A DNA stretch of 64,000 bases from Acidobacteria bacterium 13_1_20CM_3_53_8. Its GTDB lineage: Bacteria; Acidobacteriota; Blastocatellia; Pyrinomonadales; Pyrinomonadaceae. The stretch is from positions 1 to 64,000 of the forward strand of contig MNJR01000011.1 of NCBI GenBank assembly GCA_001920415.1, written 5' to 3'. Below the pieces are notes generated by a model. It worked only from the letters and a program-made list of their open reading frames with translations. It had not been told where the DNA came from and ran no database searches. Shown here one piece after another: positions 51,202-58,537 of this stretch. Position 1 is the first letter of the stretch. Each line of letters opens with the position of its first letter. A program made the position numbers and the translations under genes.

Positions 51202-51277
51202 AAGAAAATTTTCTGATAGAGTTAGTGATTAAGCTCGAAAGGATTTTACGCGCTCGCGCTTGAATCTCACAAGAAGC

Positions 51278-51365
51278 TTCGCAATCTATTAGATGATTGA
51301 CTCATTGGCTCATTGAATCAATGATTAAATGAATCAATCTATCAATTCTTTCATCCTTGCTCTTG
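51278..51365. repeat. Simple-word repeat (GATTGACTCATTGGCTCATTG words)
   Basis: The words GACTCATTGGCTCATTGAATC are partly complemented by GATTAAATGAATCAATC. It is a weaker palindrome in the divergent gap before the peroxiredoxin gene. The rest of the gap holds no gene. Confidence 0.5.
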
Positions 51366-51481
51366 CTCGCCCAATTTTCTTGAGGAAATCGCATTATCTT
51401 CGTGTCGCTTTCGCAGTCAGGCGGATGCTAAAATATCCGCGCAATCTGAAACTCTAAAATTTTCATCAAGGAGCAAGGCTC

Positions 51482-51940
51482 ATGCTCAAGGAAGGACAGC
51501 CAGCGCCGGATTTTCGCGCGCGTGATGCGGAAGGCAGCGAAGTGAAACTCTCTGACCTGCTAGGCCAAAGGGTTGTGCTCTATTTTTATCCGAAGGACGA
51601 CACGCCGGGCTGCACGAAAGAGGCTTGCTCGTTCCGAGACAGTTTTAAGGAGTTTGAAGGGAAGAACATAAAAGTTCTGGGAGTTTCGCTGGACTCGGAA
51701 GAGTCTCATCAGAAGTTCGCCTCTAAGTACAATCTGCCGTTCACGCTCTTGAGCGATCCCAACCACGAGGTCTCGGACGCTTATGGCGTTTACGGAGAGC
51801 GCGAGTTCATGGGCAAGAAGTATATGGGGCTTGCACGAAAAACTTTTTTGATTGATGAGAGCGGAAAGATTAAGAAGATTTTCGACCATGTGAATGTTGA
51901 AGAGCACGCTGGCGAAGTTATGGATGCGTTCGCGGCGTGA
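51482..51940 (+). CDS. bcp: Thioredoxin-dependent peroxiredoxin (BCP/PrxQ)
   Basis: A 152-residue protein with peroxidatic Cys44 and resolving Cys49 (DDTPGCTKEACSFRD), which is the C-x4-C pattern of atypical 2-Cys PrxQ. It reduces peroxides in the cytoplasm with thioredoxin. The ribosome site AAGGAG at about 51468 is good. Another thiol gene (TlpA-like) lies nearby. Confidence 0.94.
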   Translation: MLKEGQPAPDFRARDAEGSEVKLSDLLGQRVVLYFYPKDDTPGCTKEACSFRDSFKEFEGKNIKVLGVSLDSEESHQKFASKYNLPFTLLSDPNHEVSDAYGVYGEREFMGKKYMGLARKTFLIDESGKIKKIFDHVNVEEHAGEVMDAFAA

Positions 51941-51983
51941 GTGAAGTTTTCCGCCAAAAGTTTTTTCAAGGAGGGAAAGCGAA

Positions 51984-52511
51984 ATGGCATCTGACACGAA
52001 AAAAGGAAAGAAGACTGAGAGCCGTGGGCGCATGCCCAAAGTGAGCAAGAAGGAGCAGATCATAGCTCTCTTCACTTCCGGCATGGGCGAGGTTGAAGAC
52101 CTTGCGCTAATCACGGGTTCGCGTCCCAGTTACGTAGGCTCTGTTTTGCAAGAGGCAGGATTGGTGAGCGGCTACTTTGATCTATACACATCGTCCGCTC
52201 ACCCTATGAACGTCTATTCAAAGTTCTTCGCCAACCAGCTAGGCTTCAAGGACGAGGAGGTAGCGCGCAACAGCGTGGAGATAATTGACCGATTGCATAG
52301 TCAGTTCGAGTTCGCTGGCGACCGCGCAGGTCAGCATCACGCGCTTTCTATGGCGCTAATAATGTTCGACCGAGCGCGATGGACAGGCAAAGGGCGCGAG
52401 GCCGCAATCTTCCGCGAGTGGTTGCTGAATCGTCTGGCCGAAGCAGAGCTTGTTGACGAAGAGGACATTGACGAGGAAGAAGAACGAGCCTCGTCCGCGT
52501 CAGCACGATAG
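51984..52511 (+). CDS. Hypothetical protein with helix-turn-helix-like N terminus, 175 aa
   Basis: A strong ribosome site (AAGGAGGGAAAG). After a basic lead, residues about 22-58 look like a helix-turn-helix (KKEQIIALFTSGMGEVEDLALITGSRPSYVGSVLQEAGL). The rest is helical (VEIIDRLHSQFEFAGDRAGQHHALSMALIMFDRARWTGKG) and the C terminus is very acidic (VDEEDIDEEEE). A DNA-binding or partner-binding regulator is plausible; the family is not recognised. It follows bcp by 43 bp, probably one transcript. Confidence 0.68.
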   Translation: MASDTKKGKKTESRGRMPKVSKKEQIIALFTSGMGEVEDLALITGSRPSYVGSVLQEAGLVSGYFDLYTSSAHPMNVYSKFFANQLGFKDEEVARNSVEIIDRLHSQFEFAGDRAGQHHALSMALIMFDRARWTGKGREAAIFREWLLNRLAEAELVDEEDIDEEEERASSASAR

Positions 52512-52559
52512 AATCGAGTACGTGCGATTCTGAAATGACTTAACGCGCTCTCTTCGCGC

Positions 52560-52640
52560 GGGCGCTCGATTCTTTGCGCCTTCTTTGCGTCTTAGCGTCT
52601 TTGCGTGAGAAACCTATCTCTCATCAGAGACGCTTTGCAA
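52560..52640. repeat. CGCAAAG-type palindrome, family B, copy 8
   Basis: TTTGCGCCTTCTTTGCGTCTTAGCGTCTTTGCGTGAG is followed by ATCTCTCATCAGAGACGCTTTGC. It is degenerate and imperfectly paired between convergent genes. Confidence 0.7.
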
Positions 52641-52656
52641 TTTTAAGATTCTACGG

Positions 52657-53016
52657 TCAGAGTCTTTCCAATTCAGCAAGCGTTCTTTCGTTCTGTACGT
52701 TGCCCGTGTTCAGGGTCGAGCGCGGCTCAAACAGCATAACTTGAGCCTCTTCGTCTGCGACGGGACGATGTTCTACGCCGCGCGGGATGATGATGAACTC
52801 GCCCTCTTCCAGCGAGATGTCGCCGTCGCGCAACTCCATACGCATGCGCCCCTTCACGACCAGAAACATCTCGTCTTCCGCCTCGTGATGATGCCAGACG
52901 AACTCGCCTTGAAATTTCACGAGCTTCACCAGAGAGTCGTTGACTTCGCCCACCACCTTCGGACTCCACTGCTCTTGAAAGAGCGAGAAAGCTTTTTCGA
53001 GATTCACTTTTTTCAT
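52657..53016 (-). CDS. Cupin-domain protein
   Basis: A 119-residue protein. I chose the ATG at 53016 (MKKVNLEKAFSLF). The cupin motif is WHHHEAEDEMFLVVKGRMRMEL (three His and Glu) with IIPRGVEHRPVADE as the second motif. It lies about 80 nt downstream of the DinB-family gene on the same strand. The substrate is unknown. Confidence 0.83.
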   Translation of the reverse strand: MKKVNLEKAFSLFQEQWSPKVVGEVNDSLVKLVKFQGEFVWHHHEAEDEMFLVVKGRMRMELRDGDISLEEGEFIIIPRGVEHRPVADEEAQVMLFEPRSTLNTGNVQNERTLAELERL

Positions 53017-53099
53017 AATCACATTTAACGAAGAGAGAGCGTTGAAAAGTTCCGGTTGAACGAAGAGGCAAGTGTTTTGGGCGAAAGTTTTGTACGCTC

Positions 53100-53603
53100 T
53101 TATCCTGTAACCGGCTCGCGCGTCCAGAACACGAAGTCCGTGACGGCTGGCTCCGCGCCGATTGATCTTAAGAGTTGAGCTATCTGTCCACGGTGATACC
53201 ACGAGTGACCGAACAACTGCGTGAGAATGTCTTCGATTGTGTTTCGGAACCGAGGCCCTTCATAGCTCTGATATTCAAAGCTTCGGGCGATTGCTTCATC
53301 CGTTAGCCCGTCAAGAAATTCCGACCACCCCGACTCCATCTCTACTAAAAGCGCCGGAAGTTCCGTGATCGAATTTTCGCGCGGAAACAGTTCCGGCGAG
53401 GACTCCTGTTCGAGAACACCGAATCGCCACAGCCACATCCTGCGCGCCGCAACGATGTGCGCCATCAAATCAATAGCCTTCTGAAATTTCTCCGACGCAC
53501 GCAACTCAACGGGCGCAGCCGCGAGCGACGCCATAACTTTCGCGTGGCTATCCCGTTCGTACTCGAACCATCGGCGATACATTTCAAGCGCACTGTGATT
53601 CAT
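53100..53603 (-). CDS. DinB-family four-helix protein
   Basis: A 167-residue four-helix bundle with the metal-binding His set: MAHIVAARRMWLWR and LFGHSWYHRGQIAQLLRS. DinB-like (YfiT/bacillithiol transferase-like) proteins bind a metal and often attach thiols to electrophiles. Detoxification is likely; the thiol partner is unknown. Confidence 0.85.
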   Translation of the reverse strand: MNHSALEMYRRWFEYERDSHAKVMASLAAAPVELRASEKFQKAIDLMAHIVAARRMWLWRFGVLEQESSPELFPRENSITELPALLVEMESGWSEFLDGLTDEAIARSFEYQSYEGPRFRNTIEDILTQLFGHSWYHRGQIAQLLRSIGAEPAVTDFVFWTREPVTG

Positions 53604-53656
53604 TACTGTTTCCCTTATGTTATTACTGATGATGTCTGAAGCGTGTGCACAAAGTA

Positions 53657-53853
53657 AGCCGCGCTAGCGGCGCGTTGAATTTAGCCCGGCTTTTCAAAGC
53701 CGGGAGAGAGCGTCAAATTTTGTAGGCGTCGCGTTAGCGACGATTGAGGTGAAGAAGAATTCAGTCGTCGCTACCGCGACGCGGCGCTCTGCGTTGGCTT
53801 CTTGTTCCCGGCTTTGAAAAGCCGGGCTAAACTCATTATGCCGCTACGCGGCT
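53657..53853. repeat. Triple-nested palindrome (CCCGGCTTTGAAAAGCCGGG type)
   Basis: Three nested arm pairs occur: the outer GCCGCGCTAGCGGC with GCCGCTACGCGGC, the middle TAGCCCGGCTTTTCAAAGCC with its inverse around 53806-53828, and the inner GTCGCGTTAGCGACGATTGA with CAGTCGTCGCTACCGCGACG. Each arm is itself self-complementary, so the folded form could be cruciform or REP-like. Confidence 0.8.
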
Positions 53854-53873
53854 GATTTATGCAGATACTTCAT

Positions 53874-54080
53874 TTAACTTTCTGCTTTTGAAAGGATGAG
53901 AACACGTCCAGCAATCGGTTGAGCATCTTTGCGCTCCACGATCATGGGATTGTTCTCCAACACCAGATCGGTGAAAAAGCACAGCATCTCCATTCGCTCT
54001 TCCAACGACAGCGATTGAAACCAACGCGCTTTGGATTCAGGCGTCTCTTCTTGAAGATCGTGAGAAATAGCTTCTAGCAT
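53874..54080 (-). CDS. Hypothetical small protein, 68 aa
   Basis: A 68-residue acidic-helical protein with a conserved-looking core (ESKARWFQSLSLEERMEMLCFFTDLVLENNP). Similar short sequences are found in environmental bacteria near nucleotidyltransferases or addiction-type genes. I cannot name a function. Confidence 0.55.
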   Translation of the reverse strand: MLEAISHDLQEETPESKARWFQSLSLEERMEMLCFFTDLVLENNPMIVERKDAQPIAGRVLILSKAES

Positions 54081-54249
54081 GAAAGCAATATACTATCGGA
54101 GAACATATAATAAAAGGCGCAAACGTTCGAACGACTTGTTGGGTATAGCATTCACAAAAACTCAATTCTATGATTCTTCATCTTCGTCAGATGCTAGGGC
54201 TAATGCACCTCCGAAGTGATCGAGAATCCGCAAATACTCATTTTGAATT

Positions 54250-54570
54250 TTAAGTGTTTCGATATAGATCATTCAACCGAGCTATGGCTGCCTCTGAAGC
54301 ATCAGGATTTCGCGAATAAAAAACCAGATCAGGATTCGTTGAATGTACGCGCTTCATCCATTCTGATTCTGGACGCCCGGCAAGTCTCCTCTTGAGCAAT
54401 CCAAGATGAGCCATGGCATACCCGGTTAATCGTTTTTCTTGATTATCACCCCAAGGATAAAGGCGCATCACATCAAACTCTGCCCCATTTATAGCCTCAG
54501 CAGTTCGCAGAATTTGTATTGCGGTAGCTGGGTCTTTGCTAATGCGTGTCCACGCATGCTGTTCAGTCAT
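54250..54570 (-). CDS. Hypothetical protein, 106 aa, possibly frameshifted near its end
   Basis: The ribosome site AAGGAGAATAATCAA precedes the ATG. The protein reads helix-rich (KDPATAIQILRTAEAINGAEFDVMRLYPW...LTGYAMAHLGLLKRRLAG). After LNDLYRNT it stops. In the neighbouring frame the sequence continues as IYIETLKIQNEYLRILDHFGG to a stop at 54168, which looks like a natural C-terminal helix. A one-base change near 54258 could have truncated the gene. Family unknown. Confidence 0.6.
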   Translation of the reverse strand: MTEQHAWTRISKDPATAIQILRTAEAINGAEFDVMRLYPWGDNQEKRLTGYAMAHLGLLKRRLAGRPESEWMKRVHSTNPDLVFYSRNPDASEAAIARLNDLYRNT

Positions 54571-54599
54571 TTGATTATTCTCCTTTCGATTCTAGAACA

Positions 54600-54659
54600 A
54601 TAGCTATCTAACTACTGATTCGATGTCTTATCTATTGAAAACACCGAATCAGTAGCTAT
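54600..54659. terminator. Hairpin between the ATPase gene and the next gene
   Basis: Arms ATAGCTA...CTACTGATTCG and CGAATCAGTAGCTAT pair over a 20-nt loop. It sits just past the stop of the minus-strand ATPase gene and may end its transcript. Confidence 0.6.
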
Positions 54660-54669
54660 GTTTTCACTC

Positions 54670-55737
54670 TCATGCTCGCTTAAGACTGCGCGCAGCCTGC
54701 GCTTTCGGAGTTATTTCAGTCGCTCTGGGTTTCGCCGCTTGTCCTTGCGCGGTTTGCGTCTTCTCTATGCGCGCGGTCATGCGGCGGTCAAGGTCTGCTA
54801 TCTCGTCGGGCGTGAGACGATAGATGTTGTGCTGGTTGTGGTAGAGCTTGGCTGCGGTAAGTATGTCTGCGGGCTTGAAGCCGTGCGCCTCTGCCTTTGC
54901 TATAAGGTCTTGAATCGTCATGGGCGTAGGCACCAGGCTGATGGGCGAAGGCTTCTCTTCAAGAATCTCTGGAACGCTGGAAGGCTTCGGCGCTTCCATT
55001 GGCAATTCCGTGCCGTGCTCGCGCTTCATGTGGCTGATAAAATCGTCGAAGGTTATGTCGCCCGTCATCTCGAAGCCGACTTCAAAAGCAGGGCTGTTGG
55101 ATTTGACGATCTGAAAGACCCTTAGAATCTCGCCGTCGCGCTCCTGCATTGAAACTTCGACCATGATGTCAACGAAGTATTCCAGACCGCTCGCCGTCAT
55201 GGGCAGCACGCGACCAACTTCGTTGTCCTCTTTCGCCTCTTTGCCTTTGGCTGGAATCTGGTCAACGATGACTACGGACTTGCCGCTCTCTATGCAGAGA
55301 CGACGAAGCACTCCTTGAAGAATCATCTGATCGGCAGCGAGTTCTTCTGCGGAAGGCTGAGCGAGCGGATCGCCGGTTCTTTCACGAACGGCTGCGACCA
55401 CTTCGCTGTGCTTGGCACTGAAATATCCCGCCCAAGAATCCAGAGCGTAGCAGCCGTAGTTCTGCGCCTGACCTTCACCTGACAATGCCCAGTCAATGAA
55501 TTCCGGTAGCTCGTCCGGGTAGTGAACTTCTATTGCGTCGAAATGGTTGCCGACGCCTTTCAGCAGTCGCGCCTTTCGCTCAACGTCGAAGATGCAGAGA
55601 CGGCCCAAACCAGCCTCTGCCATGCTGCGTATGAAGTGGCTCTTGCCTGTGCCTGCGCCGCCGCGCACGGCCATAACGAGGCGCTGCTGGCGCGGAATTC
55701 GACTCAAAGGATTTACTTTCGGTCTTGTTGTGCTCAT
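54670..55737 (-). CDS. Phage-type AAA/RecA-like ATPase (Sak4-like)
   Basis: A 355-residue protein. The P-loop is VMAVRGGAGTGKSHFIRSMAEAG, the RecA-like core includes CYALDSWAGYFSAK and SVVIVDQIPAKGKE, and the core ends near 230. The C-terminal 120 residues are low in complexity with a small helical hairpin (TIQDLIAKAEAHGFKPADILTAAKLYHNQ). This layout matches Sak4-type single-strand annealing ATPases of phages. No other phage gene is visible, so it may be a domesticated remnant or a resident recombination helper. It is the only gene on its transcript. Confidence 0.78.
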   Translation of the reverse strand: MSTTRPKVNPLSRIPRQQRLVMAVRGGAGTGKSHFIRSMAEAGLGRLCIFDVERKARLLKGVGNHFDAIEVHYPDELPEFIDWALSGEGQAQNYGCYALDSWAGYFSAKHSEVVAAVRERTGDPLAQPSAEELAADQMILQGVLRRLCIESGKSVVIVDQIPAKGKEAKEDNEVGRVLPMTASGLEYFVDIMVEVSMQERDGEILRVFQIVKSNSPAFEVGFEMTGDITFDDFISHMKREHGTELPMEAPKPSSVPEILEEKPSPISLVPTPMTIQDLIAKAEAHGFKPADILTAAKLYHNQHNIYRLTPDEIADLDRRMTARIEKTQTAQGQAAKPRATEITPKAQAARSLKRA

Positions 55738-55974
55738 CTTCTCTCCTTAATTAGCCGCCCATCAAACGGCGTCTCTCCAAAAATTCTAGAAACTCGCATG
55801 AACTCCACCTTCTACGCGCCCCGTCGGGAGCGGGGACGTTCACGCCTCTTCCATTTCGGCGGCAAGTCTAGCATAAGTTTAGGCGAAAATAAAACAAAAT
55901 TTCATGCGTGAAACAGAAAAGTACGGAAAATAAAGGGGAGGAGGCCAAGGGCATAAGGGTTAGAGAAACCCCGC

Positions 55975-56003
55975 TTGACAATAGTCGTTGCAACGACTAT
56001 ATT
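55975..56003 (+). promoter_or_regulatory. Sigma70-type promoter with MarR operator as spacer
   Basis: TTGACA (55975-55980), a 17-nt spacer and TATATT (55998-56003) form a near-consensus promoter. The spacer and first bases of the -10 make a perfect 20-nt palindrome (ATAGTCGTTGCAACGACTAT, 55981-56000) of the type bound by MarR-family dimers. Binding would cover both boxes and repress the gene that follows. The expected transcription start falls at about 56009-56011, on the GTG start codon. Confidence 0.8.
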
Positions 56004-56010
56004 GGTTTTC

Positions 56011-56481
56011 GTGCCGAAAAAGCTGCGAGACGAGTTAAAGAGCAGGCGACCTTTCACAAGCCGTGAAGAAGAGGTCTTCCTTAACGTGCTGCGGACTGCG
56101 GACGCTCTGACGCGCAACTTCGTTGAAGTATTGAAGCCTGCGAACCTTTCGCCTACGCAGTACAACGCGCTTCGCATACTTCGAGGCGCTGGCCTGGAAG
56201 GTTTGGCCTGCAAAGAGATTTCCGGGCGCATGGTGACGCGCGATCCAGACATCACGCGCCTGCTTGATCGCATGGAACGGCGCAAACTCGTCACACGCTC
56301 GCGTGAAGCGCGCGACCGCCGCGTCATCACCATACGCATCACGGACGATGGGCTTCGCTTACTAAACGAGTTGGACGACGCGATTGATCGCATGCACACA
56401 AGTATGCTGGGGCACATGGGAGAGAAGAAGTTAGAGGCGCTCTCAGAGATGTTAGAGTTGGCGCGCGAGAAGAGCGTCTAA
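56011..56481 (+). CDS. MarR-family transcriptional regulator (probably leaderless)
   Basis: A 156-residue protein from the GTG at 56011. The winged helix is in the middle: NLSPTQYNALRILRGAGLEGLACKEISGRMVTRDPDITRLLDRMERRKLVTRSREARDRRVITIRITDDG. Flanking helices form the dimer. The GTG lies at the predicted transcription start, so translation would be leaderless; a longer frame would start inside the -35 box and is not credible. It likely represses itself and perhaps the FMN reductase and pirin genes downstream, as in quinone- or peroxide-sensing MarR systems. Confidence 0.9.
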   Translation: MPKKLRDELKSRRPFTSREEEVFLNVLRTADALTRNFVEVLKPANLSPTQYNALRILRGAGLEGLACKEISGRMVTRDPDITRLLDRMERRKLVTRSREARDRRVITIRITDDGLRLLNELDDAIDRMHTSMLGHMGEKKLEALSEMLELAREKSV

Positions 56482-56550
56482 AAAATTTTAAGAAAATAGT
56501 TGTTGATGGTCTATGACGAAGCAATCGGATAATAAATGAAGGCAGGAAAC

Positions 56551-56632
56551 CTTATCCACTAAATCACACGAAACAACACGAAGGAATACATCAAGCAGTT
56601 TCGTGTCGTTTCGTGTGATTTAGTGGATAGTC
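56551..56632. repeat. Inverted repeat (ATCCACTAAATCACACGAAA arms)
   Basis: TATCCACTAAATCACACGAA is answered by TTCGTGTGATTTAGTGGATA, with ACAACACGAA/TTCGTGTCGTTT inside. It lies between marR and the reductase gene, so they may be separate transcripts or joined by a folded leader. Confidence 0.8.
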
Positions 56633-56691
56633 TTTCGCTCCACTTTTATTGCCAGATTAAGTTGTCAAAAACTATTGAAAGGTGAATGGCG

Positions 56692-57270
56692 ATGAGCAAG
56701 TTCTACGTTCCTATTATCTTGGGCAGCACAAGGCGCGGTAGAAAGAGCGAACGGGTCGCGCGCTTTGTTCATGCTCGAATGAGTAAGAGGGAAAATCTGG
56801 AGACAGAGGTTCTTGATCTTCTTGATTACAATTTTCCGATTATGGAAGAGCGCCTGCGATTTGACGAAAACCCGCCGCCGCATGTACGCGAGTTTAGCGA
56901 AAAGATTGCGCGCTCCGATTCCGTAGTCATAGTCACGCCCGAATACAATCACGGCTACCCCGGCGTATTGAAGAACGCGCTCGATTATCTGCTGCCCGAA
57001 TACAAGCGTAAGCCCATAGGAATCGTGACCGTTTCGGGCGGAAATTTTGGTGGCATCAACTGTCTCGAACAACTTCGTCTGGTCACACTTGGCTTCGGAG
57101 CGTTTCCAATCCCTGCGTCGCTTCCCATCTCGCGCGTGCAGGAGAGTTTTGACGAAGAGGGGAATCCGCAGGAAGCTTTTTATGAGAAGAACGCTGAGAA
57201 TTTTATCAATGAAGTGCTGTGGTTCGCGGAAGCTATAAGGACGCAACGAGAGAAAGGGGAAACTAGATGA
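56692..57270 (+). CDS. NADPH-dependent FMN reductase (SsuE/ArsH-like flavodoxin fold)
   Basis: A 192-residue flavodoxin-fold protein with the FMN phosphate loop in ILGSTRRGRKSERVARFV, VIVTPEYNHGYPGVLKNALDYL, and VTVSGGNFGGINCLEQL. It reduces FMN, quinones or azo compounds. The ATG at 56692 (MSKFYVP) is chosen; 56686 is also in frame. It overlaps the pirin gene by 4 nt. With marR upstream this is a stress-response trio. Confidence 0.9.
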   Translation: MSKFYVPIILGSTRRGRKSERVARFVHARMSKRENLETEVLDLLDYNFPIMEERLRFDENPPPHVREFSEKIARSDSVVIVTPEYNHGYPGVLKNALDYLLPEYKRKPIGIVTVSGGNFGGINCLEQLRLVTLGFGAFPIPASLPISRVQESFDEEGNPQEAFYEKNAENFINEVLWFAEAIRTQREKGETR

Positions 57271-57968
57271 TTAAAGTTAGACGTGCAGAGGAGAGAGGCG
57301 AGACAGAGACCTGGTGGTTGATGAGCCATCACACGTTTTCGTTCAACAACTATTACGACCCGCAGAACATGGGATGGAGCGATCTGCGTGTCATCAACGA
57401 GGATTTCGTCAAACCCGCTGCCGGCTTCGGCACGCACTCGCACAAAGATATGGAGATCATAACTTACGTGTTAGAAGGCGCGCTCGAACACAAAGACAGC
57501 ATGGGCAATACCTCCATCATTCGTCCGGGCGAAGTTCAGCGAATGACCGCAGGGAAGGGCGTGAGCCACAGCGAGTTCAACTCGTCCAAAACTGAGCCTG
57601 TTCATCTTCTTCAAATCTGGATTTTACCGGAAAGAAGAGACCTTGAGCCGGGATACGAACAAAAGTCTTTTCCTGCGGAAGAGCGAAAAGGAAAATTGCG
57701 TCTGGTTGCTTCCAGAGCGGGCAGCGATGGCTCAGTCACCATTCATCAGGATGCGAAGCTGTTCGTTGCCAGCTTAGGCGCTGGCGAAGAAGTAAGCCAC
57801 AACTTTGAGCCGGGGCGTAAAGCGTGGGTGCAGGTCGCGCGCGGCTCCGTCAATTTAAATGGGCAGAGCTTACAGCAGGGCGACGGTGCGGCAATCAGCG
57901 ATGAAGAATCTCTTAAGATTGCTGCACAGGATGAAGCAGAGATTTTATTGTTCGACCTTGCAGCTTAA
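57267..57968 (+). CDS. Pirin-family bicupin (YhhW-like quercetinase)
   Basis: A 233-residue protein with the pirin N-terminal motif FGTHSHKDMEIITYVLEGALEHKDSMGN (His and Glu iron ligands), GKGVSHSEFN, and the C-terminal cupin half (EEVSHNFEPGRKAWVQVARGSVNLNG). YhhW-like pirins act as quercetin dioxygenases or redox sensors. It overlaps the reductase stop, so it is translationally coupled. Confidence 0.92.
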   Translation: MIKVRRAEERGETETWWLMSHHTFSFNNYYDPQNMGWSDLRVINEDFVKPAAGFGTHSHKDMEIITYVLEGALEHKDSMGNTSIIRPGEVQRMTAGKGVSHSEFNSSKTEPVHLLQIWILPERRDLEPGYEQKSFPAEERKGKLRLVASRAGSDGSVTIHQDAKLFVASLGAGEEVSHNFEPGRKAWVQVARGSVNLNGQSLQQGDGAAISDEESLKIAAQDEAEILLFDLAA

Positions 57969-57974
57969 AAACCG

Positions 57975-58050
57975 CTTCGCGTTTCTTTGCGTCTTAGCGT
58001 GAAACTTAGCCTCACGCAAAGACGCTAAGACGCAAAGAGAGAGCGCAAAG
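57975..58050. repeat. CGCAAAG-type palindrome, family B, copy 9
   Basis: GCGTTTCTTTGCGTCTTAGCG pairs with CGCTAAGACGCAAAGAGAGAGC after TGAAACTTAGCCTCA. It directly follows the pirin stop. Confidence 0.85.
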
Positions 58051-58202
58051 GATTGTTCCTTCAATCTCGTTATGAAATTAATTCTCACCGTCCGTCTGTT
58101 ACAAAATGGTTACAGCTTGGAGTTATGGAAGCGCGAGCCAGAGCATGCAGGTGCGCCGTAGATTTTCGCGCCGTATGCTTCGCGTTCGGTCAAGCTGATT
58201 CT

Positions 58203-58430
58203 TGACAGAGGCGCGCTGTGTGACTAAAATCTTTGCCACTCAGACAGGATATTGGAGGCTGTTCCCGCGGGACTCCATTACACGTGAGTTGGACGCGGGC
58301 GAAGAGTCAAATACGTGGCTCTCTACAGTTAGTCGGTGACTTAAGCACCGCTCCAAAAAATGTGCCGGAGCTTTCCGGCACGCGCTCCGTCGCCCCACGA
58401 GTTTTATGCTGGTGGGGCGATGTCGTGTAA
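58203..58430 (+). ncRNA. Candidate structured non-coding RNA with its own promoter
   Basis: TTGACA (58203-58208), a 17-nt spacer and TAAAAT (58226-58231) make a near-consensus promoter with no good coding frame after it. The following about 190 nt contain CCCGCG/CGCGGG and TTGGAG/CTCCAA pairs, a GGTG/CACC hairpin, a perfect GTGCCGGA/TCCGGCAC hairpin at 58361-58380 and a CGCCCCAC/GTGGGGCG hairpin at the end, then the palindrome at 58433. The size is like 6S RNA but I cannot assign it. The segment 58051-58202 before it holds nothing recognised. Confidence 0.4.
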
Positions 58431-58432
58431 AG

Positions 58433-58537
58433 AAGGCAAAAGGAAAAAGTAAAAAGGCAAAAGTGCGGACAAGAGCATCTTTCTGATAAAGCTCTTCGGC
58501 CTTACTTTTACCTTTTTACTTTTTCCTTTTGCCTTAT
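58433..58537. repeat. Simple-word palindrome, family C, copy 4
   Basis: GAAGGCAAAAGGAAAAAGTA words pair with TACTTTTTCCTTTTGCCTT. It overlaps the stop of the minus-strand PHP gene. Confidence 0.85.

Noticed and set aside
55975-56010. TTG start for the MarR regulator
   Set aside because: The TTG is the first codon of the -35 box, so it cannot be transcribed from the visible promoter.
58233-58430. 65-codon frame downstream of the orphan promoter
   Set aside because: It would start with TTG at the transcription start, has no ribosome site, and shows no protein-like pattern. A structured RNA is the better reading.
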